Assembly: GCF_001402915.1 (NCBI RefSeq)
Contig: NZ_CP012945.1
Span: 1,713,501 to 1,777,500 of the forward strand
Direction: 5' to 3'
Length of the DNA stretch: 64,000 bases
From: Devosia sp. A16
GTDB taxonomy: Bacteria > Pseudomonadota > Alphaproteobacteria > Rhizobiales > Devosiaceae
Part shown: piece after piece, positions 19,376-27,858 of the stretch
Position numbering within the stretch: position 1 is the first letter of the stretch
How the letters are laid out: the number at the start of each line of letters is the position of its first letter
The notes under the pieces: generated by a model
Database searches by the model: none
What the model was told of the DNA's origin: nothing
Seen by the model: only the letters and a program-made list of their open reading frames with translations
Made by a program: the position numbers and the translations under genes

Positions 19376-20260
19376 TCAGTGATAGTGGACGCGACGTTCG
19401 ACCCATTTGAACTGGATGAACGTGAGGCCGATGACGAGCAGCATCAGGACGATCGACTGGGCGGCGGCGCCCGAATAGTCGAGGCCTTTGAAGCCATCGA
19501 AATAGATCTTGTAGACCATCACCTCGGTCTGCCCGATCGGGCCGCCCTCGGTCATGGTGTCGATCAGCCCGAAGCTGTCGGTGAAGCTCGAGATGATGTT
19601 CATGATGAACAGGAAGAAGGCGGTCGGCGCGATCAGCGGCAGCTGCAGGTCGAGCATGCGGCGGAACGGCCGCGCCCCATCCATGGCGCCCGCCTCCGAG
19701 ATCGAGCGCGGGATCATCTGCAGCGCGGCGAGGAAGAAGATGAAGTTGTAGCCGATGCCGAGCCAGGCATGGCAGATCATCACCATGACCAGCGCCTGGA
19801 TGCCGTTGGTCGACGGGTCCCAGATCCCCGGCCAGATATCGTTGATCGAGCCGACGAGACCGGATTCCGGCGCGAAGATGAAGCGGAACGCCACGCCGGC
19901 GGCGGGCGCCGCGATGGCATAGGGCCAGACGTAGATCGACTGGAAGAGCTTGGTGCCCTTGAGCGAACGGTCGACGAAGGCGGCCAGCGTCAGCGCCACG
20001 CTCATCGAGAGGCCCGTGGTGATCAGCGCATAGATGCCCGAGCGCAGCACCGTGCCCCAGTATTCGCGGTCACGGAAAATGGCGAGGAAGTTGTCGAACC
20101 AGACCCAGCTGTTGCCGCCACCCCAAGGCTGCTCGAGCGTGAACGCCCAGTAGAGGGCCTGCGAGGTCGGCCAGTAGAAAAAGATTGCCACCAGCAGGAG
20201 CTGCGGCGCGATCAGCAGCCACGGCAATACCGGGTTCTTGTAGTAAGCGCGTCGTTCCAT
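19376..20260 (-). CDS. ugpA: CUT1 ABC transporter permease, UgpA type
   Basis: 294 residues with six predicted helices: [20 protein letters not shown] near the start, the EAA-type loop [20 protein letters not shown], and [14 protein letters not shown] at the end, as in UgpA. ATG 20260 is chosen over a GTG at 20287 that overlaps the stem-loop in the ugpB-ugpA gap. Encoded between ugpB and ugpE in the standard ugpBAEC order. Confidence 0.85.
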   Translation of the reverse strand: MERRAYYKNPVLPWLLIAPQLLLVAIFFYWPTSQALYWAFTLEQPWGGGNSWVWFDNFLAIFRDREYWGTVLRSGIYALITTGLSMSVALTLAAFVDRSLKGTKLFQSIYVWPYAIAAPAAGVAFRFIFAPESGLVGSINDIWPGIWDPSTNGIQALVMVMICHAWLGIGYNFIFFLAALQMIPRSISEAGAMDGARPFRRMLDLQLPLIAPTAFFLFIMNIISSFTDSFGLIDTMTEGGPIGQTEVMVYKIYFDGFKGLDYSGAAAQSIVLMLLVIGLTFIQFKWVERRVHYH

Positions 20261-20280
20261 CTCGGTCCGCCCCAAAAGAC

Positions 20281-20313
20281 GTGGCACGGGCGGCTTGGCG
20301 CCGTCCGTGCCAC
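20281..20313 (-). promoter_or_regulatory. Intercistronic stem-loop between ugpB and ugpA
   Basis: GTGGCACGG (20281-20289) pairs with CCGTGCCAC (20305-20313), and pairing extends inward to about 13 of 14 positions. It lies 15 bp after the ugpB stop. Such hairpins after binding-protein genes stabilise the upstream message or attenuate downstream expression, giving excess binding protein (known for similar operons; inferred here). Confidence 0.65.
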
Positions 20314-20328
20314 GATCATCTCGACTGC

Positions 20329-21666
20329 TTAGAGCAGGCTCTTGCCGGCGTAGGTCGCTTCGAAGCGGCGGAGGATTTCGTTGCCCTTGGCGTCGAAATC
20401 GGCCAGTGCCTGCGGCACCGGAACGTTGTTGAACAGCACCGACTGGATGGTCTTGACCATCTCGGCGCGGATCGAGGCATAACCGCCCAGGCGGATGCCG
20501 CGGGTGTTCTCGCCGGCCGGCTTGGTCAGCGATTCAATGGCGAGCTCGCGGCCCTTGTACGGGGCGGCGTCATAGAAGCCCTTGGCCTTCATGGCCTCGA
20601 AGCCCGAGTTGGTCACCGGGATGTAGCCGGTGACGGTCGACCACCACTCGGCCTGCTCGGGCTGGGCGAGGAAGTTGTAGAACGCCGCGGCGCCCTTGTA
20701 TTCTTCAGCCGACTTGCCCTTGAGGGTCCACAGCGACGCACCGCCCACGAAGGAGTTGGTGCGCTCGAAGCCTTCGAGCATCGGCAGCATGGCGACGGTC
20801 CAGTGCACGCCTTCCTTGGCCTGCTTGCCGAAGGTGCCGTGGTCGGCGATCGACGACGAGGTGATCTGGCACTTGCCGTTGACGAAGGCGTCGTTCGCGG
20901 TCTCGCCGGCATCCTTGGACTTATGAACGAAGAGGCCTTCGTCATACATCTTCTTGATCCAGGTCAGCTGATCGACGAACTTGCCTTTCGACACCGCCAT
21001 TTCGGCGTTGAGGCCGCCGAAGCCGTTGCCGAGCGTGGCGATCGGCTGGTTGTGAATGGCCTCGAACTGCTCGAACCACTGCCAGGCGCCCGACGGGTCG
21101 AACGCCACCGGGCAGTCATAGCCGGCGGCCTTCATCTTGCGGGCGACGTCTTCCACCTGGGTCCAGGTGGTCGGGGTGCCGTCGAAGCCCACTTTGGCCA
21201 GCGCGTCGGTGTTGTAATAGATCACCGCGGTCGAGGAGTTGAACGGCATCGACAGCAGCTCGCCCTCCGAGGTGGAGTAGTACGAGGCGATACCGGAGAA
21301 ATAGTTCGACCAGTCGATCTTGTAGCCGTTCTCGTCCATCAGCTGGCGCACCGGCACATAGGCGTCCGACAGCATCAGGTCGAGCGTGCCGGCGTCGAAG
21401 ATCTGCGTGACGGTCGGCTGCTTGTTGGCGCGGAACGCCGCGATCGTGTTCTGCAGGTTGTTGTCGTAATTGTCCTGGCTGACGCAGACGATCTCATAGT
21501 CGCTCTGCGACGCGTTGAAGGTCTTGCACATGTCCTGGATGCGTTCGCTGAGGTCGCCGGACAGGCCGTACCAGAACTCGAACTTGGTTGCCGCGGCGGC
21601 AGGGGAGGCCACGAAGGTCAGGGCAGTCGCGGCAAGCGCCGCGCTGAGCAGCCAGTTGGATTTCAT
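20329..21666 (-). CDS. ugpB: Extracellular solute-binding protein, UgpB type
   Basis: 445 residues. The signal peptide ends near ASPAAA before TKFEFWYGLSG. From memory, the pattern closely follows UgpB of E. coli along its length: FWYGLSGDLSE, NYDNNLQNTIAAFRA, LLSMPFNSSTAVIYYN, FVGGASLWTLKGK, VTGYIPVTNSGFE, RLGGYASIRAEM and NEILRRFE. E. coli UgpB binds glycerol-3-phosphate and its diesters. The catabolic neighbours here (monooxygenase, M20 hydrolase, isomerase) differ from the usual ugpQ, so the ligand may be different. Confidence 0.85.
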   Translation of the reverse strand: MKSNWLLSAALAATALTFVASPAAAATKFEFWYGLSGDLSERIQDMCKTFNASQSDYEIVCVSQDNYDNNLQNTIAAFRANKQPTVTQIFDAGTLDLMLSDAYVPVRQLMDENGYKIDWSNYFSGIASYYSTSEGELLSMPFNSSTAVIYYNTDALAKVGFDGTPTTWTQVEDVARKMKAAGYDCPVAFDPSGAWQWFEQFEAIHNQPIATLGNGFGGLNAEMAVSKGKFVDQLTWIKKMYDEGLFVHKSKDAGETANDAFVNGKCQITSSSIADHGTFGKQAKEGVHWTVAMLPMLEGFERTNSFVGGASLWTLKGKSAEEYKGAAAFYNFLAQPEQAEWWSTVTGYIPVTNSGFEAMKAKGFYDAAPYKGRELAIESLTKPAGENTRGIRLGGYASIRAEMVKTIQSVLFNNVPVPQALADFDAKGNEILRRFEATYAGKSLL

Positions 21667-21816
21667 CTCAAAGGTCTCCGAGGTGAGGAAAAGCCGGTCG
21701 ATTTCTCGAGCGGCGCACTCCTAGTCGGAGACCTTGACGGTTGGATTTCAGGCCGGTGAACGAACCGTGACGCCTCGATGACGGTTGGATGTCATACCTT
21801 GTAAGGCGTTGATCGC

Positions 21817-22920
21817 TCAGGCGGTTCGGATGATCTCGCGATAGATGGCAACCGCCTCGACGATGTCGGCAACTGTGCAAAACTCGTCGATCTTGTGGGC
21901 CATTGCCGGATCGCCCGGGCCACAGATGACCGTGGCCACCCCGCCCAGCGCCGGCGTCAGCACCGAGGCGTCGGTGAAATAGTTGGCGCTCGCGGCTTCC
22001 GCCTCGCGACCGCTGGCCGCGCGATACGCGGCCGCCAGCCGCTGCATCTGCGGCTGCGCCGGGTCCGACCAGACGGCCGGCAGATCGACCAGCGCCTCGA
22101 GTTCGGTCTCGGCACCAAGCGTGAAGCCGACCTGTTCGCGCACCGCAGCATGCGCCAGCCCGGGGATGGTGCGGATATCGATGCTGAACTCGGCCCGATC
22201 CGGCACCGAGTTGATGTTCTGGCCGGCATGGAGAGTGCCGACATTGAGGCTCGGCAGCCCCATCACCGGATGGCGGGCGGTGTTGAACTGGTACTGCTCG
22301 AGCGCCAGCACGCCGCGCGCCGCCTTGTAGAGCGCGTTGTCGCCCAAATGCGGGGTCGACCCATGCGCGGTGACGCCGGAACAACAGGCGCTGAGCCACA
22401 GCGCGCCCTTGTGACCGGCGAGGAACCGATTGGCCGTCGGCTCGCCGACCACCAGCAGCCGGGCTTCGCCGAGGAGCTCGGCTTCGCTCAGCGCCTTCGC
22501 GCCGTGCGAGCCGGTCTCTTCCCCACCGGTGAGCACCAGCGTGACGGCGCCCTGCGCGCCGATCCATTCGGCCTCCGCCACGGCCGCGGCGATCATCGCC
22601 GCGACACCGGCTTTCATGTCGCACGAGCCGCGCCCGTAGAGCCGGCCATCGACGATCTCGCCGCCGAATGGGTCGTGGGTCCAGGGCAAGGTGCCGAGCG
22701 GCACCGTGTCGAGGTGGCCGGTGAACACCTGCGCCGGGCCCGGCTGCCCCAGGCGGGCAACCAGGTTGAAGCGGTTCTCTCCGAACGTGTGGCGGGTCAC
22801 CGTGAAGCCGGCATCGCCGAGCAGCGCGTCCAGGAAATCGGCGCACGCCGCCTCGTCGCCCGGCGGGTTGCGGCTGTCGATGCGGACCAGTTGCTGGGTC
22901 ACGGCGACGGCGTCGATCAT
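21817..22920 (-). CDS. M20 family amidohydrolase/deacetylase (ArgE/DapE/ACY1-like)
   Basis: 367 residues. Metal and catalytic residues of M20 enzymes are present: H69 and D71 (GHLDTVP), D101 (GRGSCDMKAG), catalytic E134 and ligand E135 (GGEETGS), the VVGEPT segment, and the last His in MAHKIDEF near residue 340. The GHKGALWL and VTAHGSTPHLGDNA segments mark the dimerisation domain. It overlaps the upstream monooxygenase stop by 4 bp (ATGA). The family cleaves N-acyl bonds of amino acids or small peptides; arginine-biosynthesis genes are absent nearby, so a catabolic role with the monooxygenase is likely. Confidence 0.82.
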   Translation of the reverse strand: MIDAVAVTQQLVRIDSRNPPGDEAACADFLDALLGDAGFTVTRHTFGENRFNLVARLGQPGPAQVFTGHLDTVPLGTLPWTHDPFGGEIVDGRLYGRGSCDMKAGVAAMIAAAVAEAEWIGAQGAVTLVLTGGEETGSHGAKALSEAELLGEARLLVVGEPTANRFLAGHKGALWLSACCSGVTAHGSTPHLGDNALYKAARGVLALEQYQFNTARHPVMGLPSLNVGTLHAGQNINSVPDRAEFSIDIRTIPGLAHAAVREQVGFTLGAETELEALVDLPAVWSDPAQPQMQRLAAAYRAASGREAEAASANYFTDASVLTPALGGVATVICGPGDPAMAHKIDEFCTVADIVEAVAIYREIIRTA

Positions 22921-24698
22921 GTCAGAGGCGTCCGGTAGACGGGGGTCGAGATCCCCTCCATGCGCGCCTTGATCTGCAACGCCACGAATTTGGAGAAGAA
23001 GCGGCTCAGCGCCAGGTTGCCGCCCTGGAACCACAGGTTGTCCTGCGCCACGGGCTTGTACATGTTGCGCAGCTCGCCGTGCCATGGGCCCGGATCGTTG
23101 CGCGTGCCCGAGCCGAGCCCCCAGCACGTGCCGATCTCGTCCGCCACCTCGCGCGACACGATCTTGGCCACCACCTCATGCATCGAGTGGAAGCCGGTCG
23201 ACTGGATGATGAGGTCGGCGGCGACCTCGCTGCCATCGGCAAAGCGGATACCGGTCGGTGTCAGGGTCTCGATCTCCACCCCGGCCTTGATGCCGATCTC
23301 GCCGTCGATGATCAGCTGCGAAGCGCCGACATCGACGTAGTAGCCCGAGCCGGTGCGATAGGCCTTCATCATCAGGCCGGTCTCGTCCGGGCCGAAATCG
23401 AGCAGGAAGCCGGTGGCCCTGAGCTTGTCGTAGAACGCGGCGTCGCGCGCCCGGATCCTGTCGTAGAGCGCCCGCTGCTTTTGCGGCTGCAACGCGAACG
23501 GCGTCGCCGCCCCCATGAGGTCCGCCGTGTCGACATCGATGCCGGCGGCCACCGCCGTCTCCGAATAGGTATCGAAGGCGAGCTCCATCAGCGTTTCGGA
23601 GCGCACCACGGTGGTGGGCGAGCGCTGCACCATGGTGACCTCGGCGCCGGCTTCCCACAGGTCCACCGAAACGTCGTGCCCGGAGCTCGCGGCGCCGATC
23701 ACCACCGCCCGCTTGCCCTTGTACCTGGCGCCGTCCGAGTACTGGCTGGAGTGGAGGATTTCCCCCTTGAAGCCGGTCGCCCCCGGCAGCGGAATGAATT
23801 TCGGCGGCCCATAGGCGCCGGTGGCGAACACCAGTTGCACCGGCTTCAGCGTCAGCGGCTTGCCGTCGCGCTTGAGCTCGACCGTCCAGCGCTGCTCGGC
23901 CGCGTCGAACCTCGCCGAGAGGCACTCGGTGCCGCCCCAGTAGCTGAGCTCCATCACCTTGACGTACATCTCGAGCCAGTCGCCCATCTTGTCCTTGGGG
24001 GTAAAGACGGGCCAGTGCGCCGGGAACGGCAGATAGGGCAGGTGGTCGTACCAGACCGGATCATGCAAGACGAGCGAGCGATAGCGGTTGCGCCAGGAGT
24101 CGCCTGCCCTGGCGTTCTTCTCGACGATCACCGTCGGCACGCCCAGTTGCTTCAGCCGCGCCCCGAGCATGATGCCGCCCTGCCCTCCGCCGATGACAAG
24201 GCAATAGGGATCGGCACCATTGCCGAACGCGGCTTCCTGACGCGCCCGCGCCTCCGACCAGGTTTCGCGGTTGCGGTCGGCGCCGTGTCGGACGCCCATC
24301 GGGCGGGTAAAGCCGATGGCTTCCTCGTGCCCATCGAGCGATTGCAGCGTGGTGAGGATGGTGCGGCACTTGCCGCCTTCGAGCGTGAAGATGCCCTGCC
24401 CCTGCCCGACCCCGGTCCTGAAGCTGAACCACGCCTCGAGCGGCTGCGCATGCCCGCCGGTGGCGCGGGTGACCTGCCAGGCCGATGGTTGCGTGCCACC
24501 AAGCGTCGCTTCGAGCATCGCCGCGATGGCGGGCTTCCCCTCCATCGTCTTGACGTTCCAGGTGAACGCCACGATGTCGCGCCAGTAGCAATCCTCGGCG
24601 AACAGTTCGAGCGTCGCGGCGATATCGCCTCTGGCGAGCGTCTCGCCCAACATGACGAGCCAGGCCGTCGCCGCTGCCACCGGTGCAGTATCGTGCAT
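22917..24698 (-). CDS. NTF2-like domain fused to flavin monooxygenase
   Basis: 593 residues. Residues 1-140 look like a SnoaL/NTF2-like domain (DIAATLELFAEDCYWRDIVA, GKPAIAAML, YW/AWFSF strands). From about 165 it is a flavin monooxygenase: FAD motif VIGGGQGG (168-175), fingerprint FKGEILHSSQY (310-320, F-x-G-x3-H-x3-Y), NADPH motif VIGAASSGHD (333-342) and late FATGAYG/QSTGFHS segments. ATG 24698 with GAGG 7 bases upstream is preferred over TTG 24701. It inserts oxygen into a small organic substrate or oxidises a heteroatom; which one is unknown. Translationally coupled to the M20 hydrolase. Confidence 0.85.
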   Translation of the reverse strand: MHDTAPVAAATAWLVMLGETLARGDIAATLELFAEDCYWRDIVAFTWNVKTMEGKPAIAAMLEATLGGTQPSAWQVTRATGGHAQPLEAWFSFRTGVGQGQGIFTLEGGKCRTILTTLQSLDGHEEAIGFTRPMGVRHGADRNRETWSEARARQEAAFGNGADPYCLVIGGGQGGIMLGARLKQLGVPTVIVEKNARAGDSWRNRYRSLVLHDPVWYDHLPYLPFPAHWPVFTPKDKMGDWLEMYVKVMELSYWGGTECLSARFDAAEQRWTVELKRDGKPLTLKPVQLVFATGAYGPPKFIPLPGATGFKGEILHSSQYSDGARYKGKRAVVIGAASSGHDVSVDLWEAGAEVTMVQRSPTTVVRSETLMELAFDTYSETAVAAGIDVDTADLMGAATPFALQPQKQRALYDRIRARDAAFYDKLRATGFLLDFGPDETGLMMKAYRTGSGYYVDVGASQLIIDGEIGIKAGVEIETLTPTGIRFADGSEVAADLIIQSTGFHSMHEVVAKIVSREVADEIGTCWGLGSGTRNDPGPWHGELRNMYKPVAQDNLWFQGGNLALSRFFSKFVALQIKARMEGISTPVYRTPLT

Positions 24699-24750
24699 CA
24701 ATAAACCTCAACTATGGGCGACGGGCCCCCCGCCGCAGAAATCCCAAAAC

Positions 24751-25680
24751 TCAGTCGCCCAGCGGCTCCAGCACCCGGCCCTTGCGATGGTTCAGCACGG
24801 TGTACTTGATCCGGCGCAGCGTCTCGCGCGCATTCGGGTCGAGCCTGGCGCCGACCGCGCTCGAAACGAGGTCGATGATGGCGAGGAAAGCGTAGCGCGA
24901 GGCGGTGGGCTTCAGCGGATCGGGAAATTCCGGGATATCGACGGTGAGCGCCACGTCGGCGGTGGCGGCGAGGTCGGTGTCGGGCGCCGTGATGCAGAGC
25001 GCCTTGGCCCGGTAATGCTTGGCCAGTTGCACCGCTTCCACCACTTCGCGGGTGCGGCCGGTGCCCGAGATGGCAATCACCAGGTCGTTCGGCTTCAGCG
25101 TCGAAGCCGTCATCTTCATCACATAAGGGTCGGAATGGGCGCTCACCACCACGCCGTAGCGGAACAGCCGGTTCTGCGTCTCCAGCGCCAGCGAGGTCGA
25201 ACTGCCGCCCAGCCCGAAGACCAGCACCTGGTGGGCGCTCGCCACCAGTTCGGCCGCCGCGACGATATCCCTGGGGTCGATCTGCCGCTCGACCAGGTTG
25301 AGCGCATTGCGCGCCTCGCCGAACACCTCGGTCCATAATGGCGAGGCGTCGGCGCTGACCTCGCCGGCCGGCGGCGCCGGCGCGAGATAGAGCCGCCCCA
25401 CCACCACGCTCTGCGCCAGCTTCAGCTTGAAGTCGCGCACCCCATCGCAGCCGATGGCACGGCAGAAGCGGGTGACCGTCGGCTCGCTCACTTCGGCACG
25501 CCTCGCAATCTCGGCGTTCGAGGCATCGACCGAAAAGGTTACGTCGGCCAGCACCACATCGGCCACCCGCCGCTCGGCCGGTCGCAATTCACCGTAGGAA
25601 TCCTTGATCTGCGACAGGATGTCGGGGATCGGCTTGGCGTAACCTTCGCTGCTCGCCTCGTCGCGCCTGGGCTTGCGCAT
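24751..25680 (-). CDS. RpiR-family transcriptional regulator (HTH + SIS domain)
   Basis: 309 residues: N-terminal RpiR helix-turn-helix (ELRPAERRVADVVL; SNAEIARRAEVSEPTVTRFC, 54-73) and a C-terminal SIS sugar-phosphate-binding domain (HQVLVFGLGGSSTSLALE; NDLVIAISGTGRTREVVEA). ATG 25680 follows GGGAGG with 6-base spacing and is preferred to ATG 25722, which lacks an SD. First gene of the leftward unit and divergent from the importer at 25992; probably senses a sugar or sugar phosphate and controls both. Confidence 0.85.
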   Translation of the reverse strand: MRKPRRDEASSEGYAKPIPDILSQIKDSYGELRPAERRVADVVLADVTFSVDASNAEIARRAEVSEPTVTRFCRAIGCDGVRDFKLKLAQSVVVGRLYLAPAPPAGEVSADASPLWTEVFGEARNALNLVERQIDPRDIVAAAELVASAHQVLVFGLGGSSTSLALETQNRLFRYGVVVSAHSDPYVMKMTASTLKPNDLVIAISGTGRTREVVEAVQLAKHYRAKALCITAPDTDLAATADVALTVDIPEFPDPLKPTASRYAFLAIIDLVSSAVGARLDPNARETLRRIKYTVLNHRKGRVLEPLGD

Positions 25681-25795
25681 GTCCGGCCTCCCGGCTGTTG
25701 GGTCCGACGCGACTTCTATCATTTCTGACCAGCCTGTGCCCTAGCTCTGAGGATGCTTCGTCCGCGGTGCCTCGCCGCCCATCTCATCGGCAGCA

Positions 25796-25810
25796 TGTAG
25801 GAAACTTACA
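25796..25810. promoter_or_regulatory. RpiR-type operator, box 1
   Basis: TGTAGGAAACTTACA has TGTA...TACA ends and fits the HexR/RpiR-like consensus TGTAnTnnnAnTACA in outline. It is 116 bp upstream of the RpiR start and matches box 2 at 12 of 15 positions. Confidence 0.5.
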
Positions 25811-25893
25811 CACGTGGCAAGCGCGAAGATGCCTGAGAAATAAGCATTCTCGTTCCCTGTATGGAACTAGTCTGACAGCCGCTTGACTCGGAA

Positions 25894-25908
25894 AGTAGGA
25901 TAGTTACA
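25894..25908. promoter_or_regulatory. RpiR-type operator, box 2
   Basis: AGTAGGATAGTTACA shares GTAGGAnAnTTACA with box 1 and overlaps a possible -35/-10 spacer for the rightward operon starting at 25992. Confidence 0.5.
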
Positions 25909-25991
25909 GACTGCATCTCGGACGGGGATGAGGGCACTGCAGGGGCGCTCGGAAGCCGTTCCATGTCTGGTACGGGGCAGCGCGAGGGGCG

Positions 25992-26810
25992 ATGACAGCT
26001 CAGGAGTCCAAGCAACCGAAACTCAGGGTGAAGGGGGCCACCAAGGTCTACAACACCCGCTCGGGCGACCTGTTGGCGATCGATCGCTGCTCGCTCGACG
26101 TGATGGATGGCGAGATCGTCTCGATCGTCGGCCCTTCCGGTTGCGGCAAGACCACCTTGCTGTGGTCGATGTCGGGGCTGCATGGTCTCACCTCGGGCGA
26201 GGTGCTGCTCGACGGCAAGCCGGTCACCGGCCCCAATCCTGAAATCGGTATGGTGTTCCAGGAGGCAAACCTGCTGCCTTGGCGCAATCTCGGCGCCAAC
26301 ATCAACTTCCCCTTCGAGATCAAGGGCACCAAACCCGACCGCGTCTGGATCGACGAGCTGTTGAACCGTGTCGGCCTCGAGGGCTTCGGGGGTCGCTTCC
26401 CGCGGGAACTGTCGGGCGGCATGCAGCAGCGCGCCGCCCTGGTCCGCGCCCTCAGCTACAAGCCGTCGGTGCTGCTGATGGACGAGCCGTTCGGCGCGCT
26501 CGATGCCTTCACCCGCGAGGAGATGAACCGGCTGGTCGAGGAAATCTGGCTCGACACCAAAACCACCATCGTCCTCATCACCCACTCGATCGAGGAGGCC
26601 ATCTTCCTGTCGGACCGCGTGGTGGTGATGAGCCCGCGCCCCGGTCGGGTCGCCAATATCCACGAGGTGCCGTTCCCGCGGCCGCGCTCGCTCGAGATCA
26701 TGTCGACCAGGGAGGTGTTCGACCTCACCAACGCCATCAAGGCGGAAATCGTCGGGACGCAGCAGAGCCGTTTCCCGAGCGCGCCGGCCCAGCCGGCCCA
26801 GGTGGCGTAA
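25992..26810 (+). CDS. ABC transporter ATP-binding protein, NitT/TauT (SsuB/TauB) type
   Basis: 272 residues with one ABC domain: Walker A GPSGCGKTT, Q-loop MVFQEANLLPWRNL (the LLPW form is typical of the nitrate/sulfonate/taurine group), signature LSGGMQQRAALVRAL, Walker B VLLMDEPFGALD and H-loop LITHSIEEA. ATG 25992 follows GAGGGG at short spacing. First gene of a rightward operon with permease, binding protein, oxidoreductase and amidohydrolase. Confidence 0.87.
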   Translation: MTAQESKQPKLRVKGATKVYNTRSGDLLAIDRCSLDVMDGEIVSIVGPSGCGKTTLLWSMSGLHGLTSGEVLLDGKPVTGPNPEIGMVFQEANLLPWRNLGANINFPFEIKGTKPDRVWIDELLNRVGLEGFGGRFPRELSGGMQQRAALVRALSYKPSVLLMDEPFGALDAFTREEMNRLVEEIWLDTKTTIVLITHSIEEAIFLSDRVVVMSPRPGRVANIHEVPFPRPRSLEIMSTREVFDLTNAIKAEIVGTQQSRFPSAPAQPAQVA

Positions 26811-26823
26811 GGGAAAGATCGAG

Positions 26824-27669
26824 ATGAGCGAAACCGACGCCATTCCCGAGTTCAAGAAATCCGCCGGCGGCGACAGCGAAGTCGGCCTCACCAACATGTC
26901 CGCCCTTACCTCCGGGCCCGGCATCAAGTCGATAGGCGAGGTGCTGGCGATCGTCCTGGTCGCCGTGGTGATCATCGGCGGCACCGAGCTGCTGCTGAAC
27001 CTGTTCGCCGTGCCGCAATATGTGCTGCCCAAGCCGAGCGAGATCGCCCTGGCGCTCATCACCGAGTTCCCGCTCATCGCGCCGCATCTCGGTCACACGC
27101 TGGTCGAGCTGTTCGCCGGCTTCGGCATCGGCGCGGTGGTGGGCCTGATCCTCGCGGCGGTGATCACCCAGTTCCCGTTCGCCGAAAAGATCATCACGCC
27201 CTACATCCTCCTGCTGGTGACGACGCCGATGCTGGCGCTGGTGCCGCTGCTGATCCTCCGTTTCGGCTTCGGCTACGAGCCGCGCATCATCGCCGTGGCG
27301 CTTGCGGCCGGCCCGATGGTGATGATCAACGCCGCCACCGGCTTCCGCCGGGTCGATCGCGGCAAGATCGCGCTGGCCCGCTCCTATGGCGCCTCGACGC
27401 TGCAGATCTTCTGGAAGGTGCGGGCGCCTATGGCGCTGCCGATGATCTTCGTCGGCCTGATGGTCGGCTCGATCTTCGGGCTCCTGACCGCGGTCGGCGC
27501 CGAGATGGTCGGCGGCGGCTTCGGGCTGGGCAACCGGCTCACCTCCTACTCGTCGATGATCCAGATGCCGCAGTTCTTCGCGGTGGTGCTGATCCTCTCG
27601 ATCCTCGGCATCCTGATCTACGTGCTCTTCTTCCTGCTCGGGAAAAAATACGCCAGCTGGGAGGCCTGA
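26824..27669 (+). CDS. ABC transporter permease, SsuC/TauC type
   Basis: 281 residues with about six membrane helices after a hydrophilic N-terminus of about 35 residues. FAVPQYVLPKPSEIALAL, the EAA-like IALARSYGASTLQIFWKVRAP loop and LLTAVGAEMVGGGFGLGNRL are typical of SsuC/TauC/NrtB permeases. Starts 13 bp after the ATPase stop with GGGAAAG upstream. Confidence 0.87.
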   Translation: MSETDAIPEFKKSAGGDSEVGLTNMSALTSGPGIKSIGEVLAIVLVAVVIIGGTELLLNLFAVPQYVLPKPSEIALALITEFPLIAPHLGHTLVELFAGFGIGAVVGLILAAVITQFPFAEKIITPYILLLVTTPMLALVPLLILRFGFGYEPRIIAVALAAGPMVMINAATGFRRVDRGKIALARSYGASTLQIFWKVRAPMALPMIFVGLMVGSIFGLLTAVGAEMVGGGFGLGNRLTSYSSMIQMPQFFAVVLILSILGILIYVLFFLLGKKYASWEA

Positions 27670-27677
27670 CGAACACC

Positions 27678-27704
27678 CCCGCTGCCGGAGGAAATGGCAG
27701 CGGG
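27678..27704 (+). promoter_or_regulatory. Intercistronic stem-loop between permease and binding-protein genes
   Basis: CCCGCTGCC (27678-27686) and GGCAGCGGG (27696-27704) form a perfect 9-bp GC-rich stem with a 9-base loop, 8 bp after the permease stop. No T-run follows. Followed by a gap of about 155 bp that may hold a second promoter for the binding-protein gene. Confidence 0.6.
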
Positions 27705-27858
27705 AACATGGGGCTGATCGACAGCCCAGCAGCAGATGGGACGATGGGGCCGAGGGAGGCCCGGAACGTCACCATCGAATTGGGAGTGAGGACGGCGCAC
27801 CAAACAGCCGCCCCCTCCAAGGGACTACGGGACGATCCATCAACAGGGGTATGATTGA

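Larger units (their letters stand above)
25681..25991. promoter_or_regulatory. Divergent promoter region between RpiR gene and NitT/TauT-type importer
   Basis: 311 bp without a supported gene. It contains two related 15-bp RpiR-like boxes (25796-25810 and 25894-25908) and a possible rightward promoter TTGACT (25883-25888)-16 bp-TACAGA (25905-25910) that overlaps the second box. This arrangement would let the RpiR protein repress the rightward unit (inference). Confidence 0.5.

Noticed and set aside
20329-21666. Firm assignment of glycerol-3-phosphate as the UgpB ligand
   Set aside because: The binding protein is UgpB-like, but ugpQ is missing and the co-transcribed enzymes fit another substrate, so only the family is claimed.
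21817-22920. argE of arginine biosynthesis
   Set aside because: M20 enzymes cannot be assigned from motifs alone, and the gene is coupled to a monooxygenase in an importer operon.
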